Origin: Siphonodentalium dalli
Lineage: Eukaryota; Mollusca; Scaphopoda; Gadilida; Siphonodentaliidae
Assembly (NCBI GenBank): GCA_032622095.1
Contig: CP136068.1
Location: 185,324,796 to 185,388,795 of the forward strand
Length of the DNA stretch: 64,000 bases
Direction of reading: 5' to 3'
Position numbers and translations under genes: made by a program. Shown piece by piece: positions 12,801 through 19,080 of the stretch (position 1 is the stretch's first letter; each line of letters opens with the position of its first letter). The notes under the pieces are model-generated. The model was not told the origin of the DNA. It ran no database searches and was given only the letters and a program-made list of their open reading frames with translations.

Positions 12801-15800
12801 AAATTCAATCCATTAGCACGAGCTACAGGCTGGTGTGTTGTCTGATCATCATGAAATATGTCATTTTGGGATCATTCGGCCATAAAACTGTTAGTCTGTT
12901 AGTCTGATCATCATGTAATTTGTCATGGATGTTAACATCAACATGTAGATGGGAACGTGTCATTTGGGGGTCATTCAGGCATAAAACATGGCTGTCGGCA
13001 GCCATCTTGAATTTTACTCCGTGCATGACTAAAATCTTTGGCACAATCTACAGAGCACATCCCTCATCTGATCATCACCAAACTTCATATGGATCATCGG
13101 GGCGAACTCTAGATGGGAGCCATCAAAGTTTTCTGAATTTCGTTGAACAACATGGCCGTCAGCGGCCATCTTGGATATGACTCTTTGTATTACTAATTCT
13201 TCAGCACACCCTACTGGCCACCTCCCTCATCCGATCATCACCAAACTTCATATGGAACTTTGGGCAGACCTCTAGATGGGAGCCATCAATTTTTTTTCTC
13301 GAAATTTTTTTAAAACATGCGGCCAGCAGCCATCTTGGATTACAAATTTGAATCTTATCAGCACACCCTGCAGGATCACCTCTATATTTGAGCTATTGAA
13401 ATTTAAAACAAAATCCTAATCACCCCATTGACTGAAATTATCCCCTCTCCAGGCTGAGCTATGTACAGTGTCATGTACTCTATGAACGATTCAAACAACA
13501 TGGTAATTATAACGAAAATGAATTTATGACTCCAGTCATAAATTCATTTTCATTATAATTACCATGTTGTTTACATCGTTCATATAATACATGTAGATGA
13601 GTGTATTTTTCACCAATACATGGCTCAAATTCATGCATTAATTCATTTGTTGCATATATTCTGTAGATTATTAAAAGGAGATGGTCCCATAAATGGCTGG
13701 ATTTAGTGTACAGTGCCCCTTTAAGAAATTGATGCTAACTGTTGCACGGAATATAGATGACTCACTACTGGTTGACATTTCCCCTCTGTACACATAAACA
13801 GGTCTGGCAATTCCCAATTATAGCTATAATAGCCACATGTAGCTATTGTAGCTACATATGCCTATCGGTGGTGGATGAATCTGGTTGAAGAGAGATAACT
13901 CAATCCAACAAACAATTGTTGAAATATATAATAACCTGATTTATTATTCTTAGTAAGTTAATATAGTTTGCCATATTCATGTATAATTAACAAAATAGTC
14001 CAACATGGTTATTTTTTCCTGACAAGTTTACCTATATTCAAGAATAGTAGATCATGTATGGATGGATGCGAGTCCCATATCACACAGCATAACAGATTTC
14101 TAAACAGATACACATGCTTAGCTATGCTTGTCGGATATTCCACAAGCTGGTGCAACTGAAATAACACCGTCAGTGGTTTCATAAGTTGCTACAAAATAAT
14201 ACCCCTCACCCTTAGTTGCAACAGCTTGCAGTAATGCTTACATGCCATGCCAATTGATAACATTATTAGTTTACGATAGTCAAATGTAGCTAAATATAGT
14301 TATAGTAGCTATAATTGGGAATTGCCAGACCTGATAAAGGATTATATTCTGTTGAAGGTTGATGAGCAAAATTAAAAAACTTTTGCTCTAAACCTTGATA
14401 TTATAAAGATGCATAGTCCGAACTACAGTAATGCCCTAAATAATCGACTCCTTAACCACTGAGAGCTTTCCGATGAATGGCAACAAGCCATATTTCCGAC
14501 TAAATCCTGAAAAGTTACCCATAATTCTGTTGTGGTTAAGAGTCTATTATTTAGGGCATTACTGTAGTTGACTGTGGTTAGCATTATTTTTGAGCAACTA
14601 CTCGATTCTGATAACTGAAGCAGCATTTCAAAAAATGTTTGATTTGAGTCAAGGAACCAACACATCAAAGCTCAGAGTGATCAGATATCAATTTTTTTAA
14701 ATTGTTATTTCTTGAGATATGTGATTTTTGGTGGCCTGGCAAAAATTCTTCAAAGACGATGGACCAAATTGGGTGGCTTTGGGTATTAGATATTTGACAA
14801 TCCGGCCATATTTCGTTGAACAAAATGTTAATAAATAAAACGTTTTGCTGTGTTTGGGCAATGTTAAACTATAGTTGAATGTGGTCAGCATTATATTTGG
14901 GCAATTAAATCAATTCTGATAACTGAAGCTGCATTTCAAAAAATGTTGTTGTTGTTGGAATCTGATGATATGGGAACCATCGAATCGGATTGAGTACCTT
15001 TAAGACTTTGATTTCAGACATGAGTGAGAACCATCGAATTGGATTGAGTACCTTTAAGACTTTGATTTCAGACATGAGTGGGAACCATCGAATCGGATTG
15101 AGTACCTTTAAGACTTTGATTTCAGACTTGAGTGAGAACCATCGAATCGGATTGAGTACCTTTAAGACTTTGATTTCAGACATGAGTGGGAACCATCGAA
15201 TGGATTGAGTACCTTTAAGACTTTGATTTCAGACATGAGTGAGAACCATCGAATCGGATTGAGTACCTTTAAGACTTTGATTTCAGACATGAGTGAGAAC
15301 CATCGAATTGGATTGAGTACCTTTAAGACTTTGATTTCAGACATGAGTGAGAACCATCGAATCGGATTGAGTACCTTTAAGACTTTGATTTCAGACATGA
15401 GTGAGAACCATCGAATCGGATTGAGTACCTTTAAGACTTTGATTTCAGACATGAGTGAGAACCATCGAATCGGATTGAGTACCTTTAAGACTTTGATTTC
15501 AGACATGAGTGAGAACCATCGAATCGGATTGAGTACCTTTAAGACTTTGATTTCAGACATGAGTGAGAACCATCGAATTGGATTGATTACCTTTAACATT
15601 TTGATTTCAGACATGAGTGAGAACCATCGAATCGGATTGATTACTTTTAACATTTTGATTTCAGACATGAGTGAGGATCTTCTGCAGTATTTTGTCGATC
15701 CCACAATCCTTAAACATCCTGGCGGCCATTTTATACCGGCGTCTGCTCCACAAAAGAAAGTTTACCTGGAATTTCTGGATGAAATGAAGAAACAGAAAAA

Positions 15801-15810
15801 GAGAAGCTAA
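311..15810 (+). CDS. OVCA2: OVCA2 serine hydrolase, 3' five exons (N-terminus off window)
   Basis: The joined coding exons are 311-388, 5712-5830, 7740-7821, 11684-11824 and 15665-15810. Every junction is GT-AG and every phase agrees. They give about 188 residues, against roughly 227 for human OVCA2, so about 40-50 N-terminal residues are coded left of the window. Markers in order are ITAPHRVP, QRGWWF, GPFDGVLAFSQGAA (nucleophile Ser in FSQG), PSLHVFGDTDKVIP (catalytic Asp) and GGHFIPASAPQ (catalytic His). The family is the FSH1/OVCA2 alpha/beta hydrolases, probably cytosolic esterases acting on long-chain esters; the substrate in this animal is inferred only. There is no signal peptide or membrane segment in the visible part. 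The C-terminus is lysine-rich (KKQKKRS). Three introns carry tandem duplicates of the 3' splice junction. Confidence 0.93.
533..1818. mobile_element. hAT-like non-autonomous element, 8-bp TSD
   Basis: Terminal inverted repeats CAGTGTTCGCGCTG (left) and CAGCGCGAACACTG (right) bound the element. It is flanked by identical 8-bp duplications CCGGTTAG at 525-532 and 1819-1826. An 8-bp TSD with a CAG start fits the hAT superfamily. Subterminal A-rich copies of TTTAGCCAAA occur at both ends. A second, inner pair of similar ends near 1420-1510 suggests nesting. No transposase is visible. It lies in OVCA2 intron 2. Confidence 0.82.
799..828 (+). repeat. Uninterrupted run of 30 G
   Basis: Thirty consecutive G residues sit inside the hAT-like element, followed by TGGG. 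On the transcribed RNA this could form a G-quadruplex. Its exact length is also a likely assembly or sequencing artefact. The opposite-strand proline-rich frame is not a gene. Confidence 0.9.
1827..2604. other. Intron 2 sequence, little structure
   Basis: No gene is recognised. A fragment of the C-family repeat (tract AATGAGGTTCCCAGAGGGTG) lies at about 2335-2410, and its fuller copies are at 15.9-16.3 and 63.6 kb. A short imperfect duplication containing TCAGCAGTGATG lies at about 2430-2490. Confidence 0.5.
2605..2990 (+). repeat. Dispersed E-family repeat, copy 1
   Basis: About 390 bp with the internal palindrome GAGCCGAGG...CCTCGGCTC type and the outer motif AATAACTCTATATAGAGG. An inverted copy lies at 26245-26655, downstream of OVCA2. 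Both carry TGATGTGACGTCATCGC-like or GCGATGACGTCAC tracts, that is, a full CRE-like TGACGTCA. Confidence 0.75.
2991..3231. other. Intron 2 spacer
   Basis: No gene, repeat or regulatory signal is recognised between the E-family repeat and the first mariner-like MITE. Confidence 0.4.
3232..3403. mobile_element. Palindromic mariner-like MITE, copy 1
   Basis: The element starts CAGTAATGCCC and ends with the inverse ACTG, flanked by TA on both sides. This fits a Tc1/mariner-type TA duplication. The arms are long and nearly perfect inverted repeats around ATGGCAACAAGCCAT-type sequence. This copy has lost part of the left arm compared with the 213-bp copies. It is intronic in OVCA2. Confidence 0.85.
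3527..3962. mobile_element. P-family nested palindromic element
   Basis: Outer inverted arms start ATATCAAATCCAGTCG and end with the inverse, CGACTGGATTTGATAT. Inside are two 69-bp near-perfect palindromes of the GCCAATGCATTCTC type (3567-3635 and 3854-3922). They face each other across an AT-rich core that holds the CAGACGACACT module. ATGTATGGGCGTGCAT occurs on both flanks (3513-3528, 3976-3992). Confidence 0.75.
3963..4421. other. Intron 2 spacer
   Basis: Two overlapping short open frames are present, with no protein similarity that I recognise. The motif AGTACGTATAG is repeated at about 4275-4310. Nothing else is supported. Confidence 0.4.
4422..4768 (+). repeat. Tandem decoy copies of the OVCA2 exon 3 acceptor
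   Basis: A 133-bp segment is repeated (4422-4554 and 4555-4687). Each copy ends with the exon 3 polypyrimidine tract and acceptor (CTTGTTTCTTGTAG) plus the first ~20 bases of exon 3. Decoy exon starts are 4521, 4654 and 4713 (acceptor TTTCTTATAG). A fourth tract at 4751-4768 is cut by a transposon. In the true frame the copies at 4521 and 4654 read E-Q-R-G-W then TGA, because the second Trp codon TGG has become TGA. The copy at 4713 stays open longer and stops at TAA. The two TTGTAG acceptors look stronger than the real TTAAAG. Confidence 0.88.
4905..5245 (+). repeat. About 32-bp minisatellite
   Basis: Roughly ten degenerate units built on GAGCCTGGATGTCTCATTAG plus GCTATGGTTAT lie inside the TTAA-flanked element. 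Units differ by short indels. Confidence 0.8.
5465..5575. repeat. Near-perfect 50-bp-arm hairpin
   Basis: The left arm begins TAGTCCAAGTCTTCTCG and the right arm is its inverse, ending GACTTGGACTA, around an 11-base loop. It lies inside the TTAA-flanked element and would form a long RNA hairpin in the OVCA2 pre-mRNA. Confidence 0.88.
5653..5711 (+). repeat. Last decoy exon 3 junction, 59 bp upstream of the true one
   Basis: After the TTAA of the transposon, AGAACAGAGGGGCTGGTGA repeats the first bases of exon 3 with TGG changed to TGA. The TGTAACTTGTTTCTT tract of the next acceptor follows. The spacing to the true exon start (5712) is 59 bp, the same as between the decoys at 4654 and 4713. 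Confidence 0.88.
5712..5830 (+). CDS. OVCA2: OVCA2 exon 3
   Basis: The acceptor is CTTGTTTCTTAAAG and the donor GTGAGT. It codes QRGWWFSRDDDYYMAQ and then a helix ending AFQSQ, matching the PRGWWF block of human OVCA2. The exon completes the split Glu codon and ends in phase 0. It is 119 bp. The acceptor sits downstream of four duplicated copies of itself. Confidence 0.92.
5892..6104. mobile_element. Palindromic mariner-like MITE, copy 2
   Basis: A 213-bp element with CAGTAATG...CATTACTG ends and flanking TA. Its two arms (about 105 bp each) are nearly perfect inverses meeting at the CATTGGAAAGCTCTC region. It begins 61 bases after the exon 3 donor. Confidence 0.9.
6195..6501. mobile_element. 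MITE with about 63-bp TIRs
   Basis: Left end CATATTATGGCTGAAGGGG is repeated inverted at the right end, where CCCCTTCAGCCATATTATG closes at 6501. The inverted match runs on through the ACACAGGGTTTGAAA tract. A diverged, longer relative may span about 9590-10380. Confidence 0.82.
6505..7020. other. Intron 3 spacer with unsupported short ORFs
   Basis: A 111-codon open frame on the plus strand (6542-6877) and a shorter one opposite have no recognisable family, splice context or repeat support. I do not call them genes. Confidence 0.4.
7027..7239. mobile_element. Palindromic mariner-like MITE, copy 3
   Basis: 213 bp with flanking TA. It has the same CAGTAATGCCC ends and near-perfect arms as the copies at 5892, 11345 and (shortened) 3232 and 14426. 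Confidence 0.9.
7375..7490 (+). repeat. 21-bp minisatellite
   Basis: About five units of TGTAGTGCCAGGTCATTAA. The peptide repeat on the opposite strand is a by-product. Confidence 0.88.
7620..7698 (+). repeat. Broken tandem copy of the exon 4 acceptor and exon start
   Basis: TACCTGGTTCAATTATAG and the first ~46 bases of exon 4 occur here 88 bp before the true junction. From 7652 the frame reads GPFDGVLVFSQGPAIN and then meets TAA. The copy therefore includes the active-site Ser motif but cannot code the rest. Differences from the true exon (GTA for GCG, GGCCCA for GGTGCA) show it has diverged. Confidence 0.9.
7740..7821 (+). CDS. OVCA2: OVCA2 exon 4 (nucleophile Ser)
   Basis: The acceptor is TTCAATTATAG and the donor GTATGG. 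It codes GPFDGVLAFSQGAAMLG and then LICGEKEHNP, ending one base into a Glu codon. FSQGA is the G/A-F-S-Q-G nucleophile elbow of the FSH family, with Ser as the predicted nucleophile. The exon is 82 bp and enters in phase 0. Confidence 0.93.
7897..8328 (+). repeat. About 61-bp tandem array in intron 4
   Basis: About seven units of GGTTTGGAGAGGTTTTAC followed by TATTCTGATAGAATAGATC and TTTATAGAGGG. Each unit contains TTTATAG followed by AGGGTC, which resembles a 3' splice site. It aligns loosely with the exon 4 junction (TTATAG/GGTCC...TTTTA). The likeness is weak and may be chance. Confidence 0.85.
8389..8510. repeat. P-family palindrome, diverged
   Basis: TCAATGCATTCTCTTAAATA and its inverse AAGAGAATTCATTGGCC form a decayed copy of the 69-bp palindrome. 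A partial third arm lies at about 8480-8510. Confidence 0.75.
8515..9016. mobile_element. D-family element, old copy
   Basis: It carries AAATTACTATTTCTGTGG, a TTTGATTTGAGTCGAGGCA tract, TTCTGATAACAGAAGCGG and the GGGACCATCGAAACTGATTG tail. The same blocks occur in the better copies ending at 14999 and spanning 60955-61370. Confidence 0.72.
9590..10380. mobile_element. Possible long MITE with decayed TIRs
   Basis: GATCACACTCATCAAAAAAA near the left end and an inverted, diverged counterpart ending AGGGATCCCTTCAG near 10375 resemble the TIRs of the element at 6195-6501. A short ORF at 9888-10073 has no recognised family. A small palindrome with TTCAATGG...CCATTGAA lies at about 9856-9880. Confidence 0.45.
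10473..10853. mobile_element. piggyBac-like MITE with TTAA duplication
   Basis: Ends CCCTTTACCCAACA and TGTTGGGTAAAGGG are flanked by TTAA at 10469-10472 and 10854-10857. CCCTTT termini and a TTAA target are typical of piggyBac. Inside are two head-to-head copies of the 69-bp P-family palindrome. Confidence 0.88.
10858..11344. other. Intron 4 spacer
   Basis: No gene or clear repeat is recognised. Two short open frames are unsupported. Confidence 0.4.
11345..11557. mobile_element. Palindromic mariner-like MITE, copy 4
   Basis: 213 bp with flanking TA and near-perfect arms. It ends 126 bases before the exon 5 acceptor. Confidence 0.9.
11684..11824 (+). CDS. OVCA2: OVCA2 exon 5 (catalytic Asp)
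   Basis: The acceptor is TTTTCACTCTGCAG and the donor GTAAAA. It completes the split Glu codon and codes SMMKFDFAILVAGYKSRS, then TPSLHVFGDTDKVIPK. VFGDTDKVIP is nearly identical to human OVCA2, and the second Asp of GDTD is the predicted triad acid. It ends one base into a codon that the terminal exon completes as Asp. This acceptor is the one complete OVCA2 junction without a tandem copy. Confidence 0.94.
12020..13721. mobile_element. 1.7-kb element with about 65-bp TIRs
   Basis: AAGGGGCACTGTACACTAAA and the following ATCCAGCCATTTATGGGA tract recur inverted at the right end. TA flanks both ends. The interior is mostly degenerate M-family repeat (GCTACAGGTCGTACCTTTGG, GAAATTTGTCATGG, GCAGCCATCTTGGATTT), which also occurs at 17.9-18.6 and 25.1-25.9 kb. 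Confidence 0.75.
13482..13583. repeat. Hairpin inside the 1.7-kb element
   Basis: ATGAACGATTCAAACAACAT and its inverse ending GTTTACATCGTTCAT enclose inverted AATGAATTTATGACT arms. Confidence 0.88.
13799..14333. mobile_element. MITE with CAGGTCTGGC ends
   Basis: CAGGTCTGGCAATTCCCAAT at the left recurs inverted as ATTGGGAATTGCCAGACCTG at the right. ATAAA is duplicated on both flanks (13794-13798, 14334-14338). The superfamily is not assigned. Confidence 0.82.
14426..14564. mobile_element. Palindromic mariner-like MITE, copy 5 (shortened)
   Basis: It has CAGTAATGCCC and ACTG ends with flanking TA, but most of the left arm is missing (139 bp). It directly abuts the D-family element. Confidence 0.87.
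14571..14999 (+). mobile_element. D-family element ending at the exon 6 acceptor
   Basis: It contains GGTTAGCATTATTTTTGAGC, TTCTGATAACTGAAGCTGCA, a GTTGTTGTTG tract and the terminal GGATTGAGTACCT. TTAA follows at 15000-15003. A copy at 60955-61370 in the other orientation has matching AGGTACTCAAT ends and TTAA on both sides. The element therefore ends 18 bases before the first exon 6-like start (15018). Confidence 0.8.
15004..15664 (+). repeat. 13-fold tandem 3' splice junction of OVCA2 exon 6 (54-bp units)
   Basis: Each unit is ACATGAGTGA (10 bases, as in exon 6), then 30 bases of D-family tail (CATCGAATCGGATTGAG plus TACCTTTAA), then GACTTTGATTTCAG (native intron end). Exon-like starts follow AG at 15018, 15072, 15126, 15180, 15233, 15287, 15341, 15395, 15449, 15503, 15557 and 15611. 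The last, at 15665, leads into the real exon. All units are 54 bp except the 53-bp unit at 15180-15232. From 15233 on, the reading frame is open and continuous with the terminal exon, and each unit codes 18 residues (MSENHRIGLSTFKTLISD). The first four acceptors run into TGA at 15206-15208. The opposite-strand frames are shadows. Confidence 0.93.
15665..15810 (+). CDS. OVCA2: OVCA2 terminal exon 6 (catalytic His)
   Basis: The acceptor is AACATTTTGATTTCAG. It completes the split Asp codon and codes MSEDLLQYFVDPTILKH, PGGHFIPASAPQKKVY and LEFLDEMKKQKKRS, then TAA. GGHFIP with its His is the third triad residue, matching GGHFIPAAAPQ of human OVCA2. I chose the acceptor nearest the conserved sequence. 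The eight in-frame upstream acceptors would add 18 to 144 residues between the Asp-containing loop and the His. Intron use could vary, which the genome alone cannot show. Confidence 0.92.
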
Positions 15811-15864
15811 CACGAAAGACGTCAGTAGTTTCACCCCATGTGATTTCATGCACTTCAATTTTAC

Positions 15865-15870
15865 AATAAA
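15865..15870 (+). terminator. OVCA2: Candidate OVCA2 poly(A) signal
   Basis: AATAAA lies 55 bases after the OVCA2 stop, in AT-rich sequence. A second AATAAA at 16127-16132 lies inside the following repeat and is an alternative. Confidence 0.6.
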
Positions 15871-15937
15871 TTATTTATCCCTATTGATGTTTTATATTAT
15901 AGCCCATGACTGAAGAAAATGATGGGTATACTCAAGC

Positions 15938-16268
15938 CTGTCATTTGCAGAATGAGGTCCCCAGAAGGTCAATTTAGTGACTCTATATATCCCACATAGC
16001 AGGCTAGCATCACCAATTCACAGTCTGGGGACCTCATTCTGCGAGGCCTCATCTTCTTTGATAGACATAGACTCAGATTAAAGTTCCCAAATGATGAATA
16101 TTGTAATGTAATTATAGAAATTTTGTAATAAAGAAACTTTCCCGAGAAGATGAGGCCTAAGCAGAATGAGGTCCCCAGAGGGTGAATTTAGTGATGCTAG
16201 CTAGCTATGTGGGATAGCGTCACTAAATTCAGCCTCTGGGGACTTCATTCTGTAAATGACAGGCACAC
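15938..16268. repeat. C-family nested palindromic repeat
   Basis: CCTGTCATTTGCAGAATGAG opens it and the inverse CATTCTGTAAATGACAGG closes it. Inside, AGGCCTCATCTTCT and its inverse mark a second, nested inverted pair. Related single copies are at about 2335-2410 and 63645-63735. Confidence 0.78.
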
Positions 16269-16329
16269 TAAACTCAGGCTTGGATATCAATGATATGGAT
16301 ATTCACTACTATGAGGACTTGCAGTGGAG

Positions 16330-16575
16330 AATTCAATTGTTTTATTCAGGTTTTCTGTTATAGAGTTATTCATCTTTATTTATCTGGAATTGTTGGGTTT
16401 TTTGTCCGTCAGCCACAGATGTTCAGCTCTCAATGAAATTCGTAAGGATTTTCACCACTAGGAGGACATTTAATGGAGTATTCAATTGTTTTATTCAGAT
16501 TTTCCATTATAGAGTTATTCATCTTTGTTTATCTGAAAATGTTGATTTTATTTTGTCAGCCAGTGGTGGATCTTA
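16330..16575 (+). repeat. Duplicated 160-170-bp segment
   Basis: TTCAATTGTTTTATTCAG...ATAGAGTTATTCATCTTT occurs twice with small differences. Confidence 0.75.
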
Positions 16576-16611
16576 ATGAAATTTTGTTGTTCGACATTGG
16601 GAGTACTGTAA

Positions 16612-16960
16612 ACAGAGGACAATGACGTTCAAAACAAAGGAAAATGACGTTCAAAACAAAGGAAAATGACGTTCAAAACAAAGGACAATGACGTTCAAAA
16701 CAGAGGACGATGACGTTCAAAACAAAGGACAATGACATTCAAAACAGAGGTAAATGATGTTCAAAACAAAGGACAATGACGTTCAAAACAGAGGACAATG
16801 ACGTTCAAAACAGAGGACAATGACGTTCAAAACAGAGGTCAATGATGTTCAAAACAGAGGTCAATGACATTCAAAACAGAGGACAATGACGTTCAAAATA
16901 GAGGACAATGACGTTCAAAACATGACAATGACGTTCAAAACATGACAATGACGTTCACGG
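16612..16960 (+). repeat. 22-bp minisatellite with TGACGTTC
   Basis: About fifteen units of GGACAATGACGTTCAAAACA. Most carry TGACGT, a CRE half-site. Variant units read TGATGT or TGACAT. Confidence 0.9.
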
Positions 16961-17935
16961 TTTCCATTCTAGAGTTATCCTTGTGGTTTTCTGTCCATTC
17001 TGGAATATATCTCGGGCATTGGTTATTAGTCAGGAGGCAAGCACCCCAATGTTTTTTTTTGCTAAACATTTTTAGTACCATATGCCAACATATCCTGGGT
17101 GGTAGAGTTTGGTCCACTGATTAAAAAAAACATTGTTGGCAATTTTCTATTCTCGTGTTAGAGGTCAAAGGTCAAGGTCAAATGTATAGGTGCTTTTCTG
17201 TCCTAGCCTGAATTTTTCAACATATAGAATGATATGTTTGTTAGTAAGAGCTATTGATGAATGATGTATTGTACCAAGGACCAGGGAGGCATGGTAATCT
17301 GATTGCTGATGTGTCTGGGTTCTTGTGTCGTTTCCTTAGCAACCGTTGCTATGAAATTGTTTTTCCATAGCAACCAGCCTCAAACGGTCGTTTTTTATCC
17401 ATGTTATGGCATCTAATACTGAAAATATGCGAATAATTATACTTTGTGATGATCTTGAGTGTGCTTGCATGAAAATACATACATTTAGAGCACAATACAG
17501 CGAATAATGTGGAGTGTACAGTATGGCCCAACATAGTAGGCCTATACTGTTACAACATATACATCCAATTGGCTGTAATTTGGCACTAAATGCCAATAGT
17601 GGAGTTTCTTAGGGGTTGAATCTTGACTTTAGTGACTAAAGCATGAAACTTTAAAGATAACTTGCTTATTCATAGAGAAAACTTTTTGGAGGGGTGCCCG
17701 GGTGGGGGTCCTGTGTCGGGATAAAATCAGGTTTCCATGGCAACGGCATAAAATATCTGGAGACAAATTTTAAAAGGCCAATCTTGAGAACTAACAAACC
17801 ATGTGTTTGAAGAAATGATGTTAACTTATAGTGTCAATAATGGTTCATCAAGCGGACTGACTCACTTTGACATATATAGTCAAGGTCAATTGCTACGGTC
17901 AAGGTCATTCGAAAAATGTGATATTTTGGTTTATT
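16961..17935. other. Intergenic sequence with a dispersed fragment
   Basis: About 16990-17180 is an inverted relative of 24930-25090 (shared GCTAAACATTTTTAGTACCA and AGGTCAAAGGTCAAGGTCA). The rest has no feature that I can support. Confidence 0.5.
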
Positions 17936-18560
17936 TTTAGCTCAACCTTGTAAAGTTTGAGCTATTGCCATGGCTTGGTATCTGTCGTCCGTGTGTGTGT
18001 GTGTTCGTGTGTGAGGCGTCAACAATACAGGCTACAGGTCGTACCTTTGGTCTGATCATTATGAAATTTGTCATAGCTGTTGACATGGACATGTAGATGG
18101 GAACGTTTTTGGGTCATTTTGGGGTCATTTGGAAAAAATCATGGCCGCAAGCGGCCATATTGGATTTCAAAATTCAATCCATTAGCACGGGTTACAGGTC
18201 GTACTGTTCGTCTGATCCTCATGAAATTTGTCATGGATGTTAACATTGACATGTAGATTGGAACGAGTAACTTTGGGGTCGTTCTGACAAAAAAATATGA
18301 CCGCCAGCAGCCATCTTACTCTTTGCATGACTAAATCCTTTGGCACAGGCTACAGGTCGTACCTTTGGTTGGATCATTATGAAATTTGTCATGGCTGTTG
18401 ACATTGACATATGAAATTTGTCATGGCTGTTGACATTGACATGACGATGAGAAACAGTCATTTTGGGGTCATTCGGCAAAAGAACATGGCCTCCAGCGGC
18501 CATCATGGATTTCAAAACTCAATCCATTAGCACGGGTTACAGGCCATACTGACACAGTGA
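17936..18560 (+). repeat. M-family dispersed repeat
   Basis: It begins TTTTTAGCTCAACCTTG, passes a GTGTGTGTGT tract and then repeats GGCTACAGGTCGTACCTTTG...GAAATTTGTCATGG blocks about three times. The same family fills 12170-13380 and 25080-25960. No coding capacity is seen. Confidence 0.8.
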
Positions 18561-19080
18561 CTCTCCATACCAAATATAAGCTGAATATAGGCCGGATGGT
18601 ACTTGATAAGAAGACATTTTAACAATTATTATGGATAGAAAAGTTATGGTCCTGGCTCCTCCCTTGTTGTGTACATGGCACTCAATGACCATCCATACCA
18701 AATATAAACTAGATATCCCCGATGTTTTTAAGATGTTTTAAGAATTAATATGGACGGAAAAAGCTTGACCCCTTTTTGACCCGGCGACCCAATTTGAACA
18801 AATCAGAAACCCAGTCACCTGGGGACCGTCCACAATATATATAACTCAATTCTGACTTGAGGTTCTTGAGAAGAAATTGACGGATGTGTAGTGGTGACTA
18901 TAGCTACACTGGAACCTTGTCTCACGTGAGCTAAAAACCACCACCCTCATCTAATTTCTAATATGTAATGGCCCGATAACAGAGGAAGTTATTTTTAATG
19001 GCATGACTGTCAGATTCACAATTGGGAAGCAACATTTAAGCAATATTTATAACTGCAATGCATTGTTTTGTTATATATTC
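18561..19080. other. Intergenic sequence, no feature
   Basis: Diverged copies of ATACCAAATATAA occur twice. Nothing else is supported. Confidence 0.4.

Noticed and set aside
15162-15704. 180-codon minus-strand frame over the exon 6 array
   Set aside because: Shadow of the 54-bp repeat. The plus strand is the OVCA2 sense strand and joins a conserved exon.
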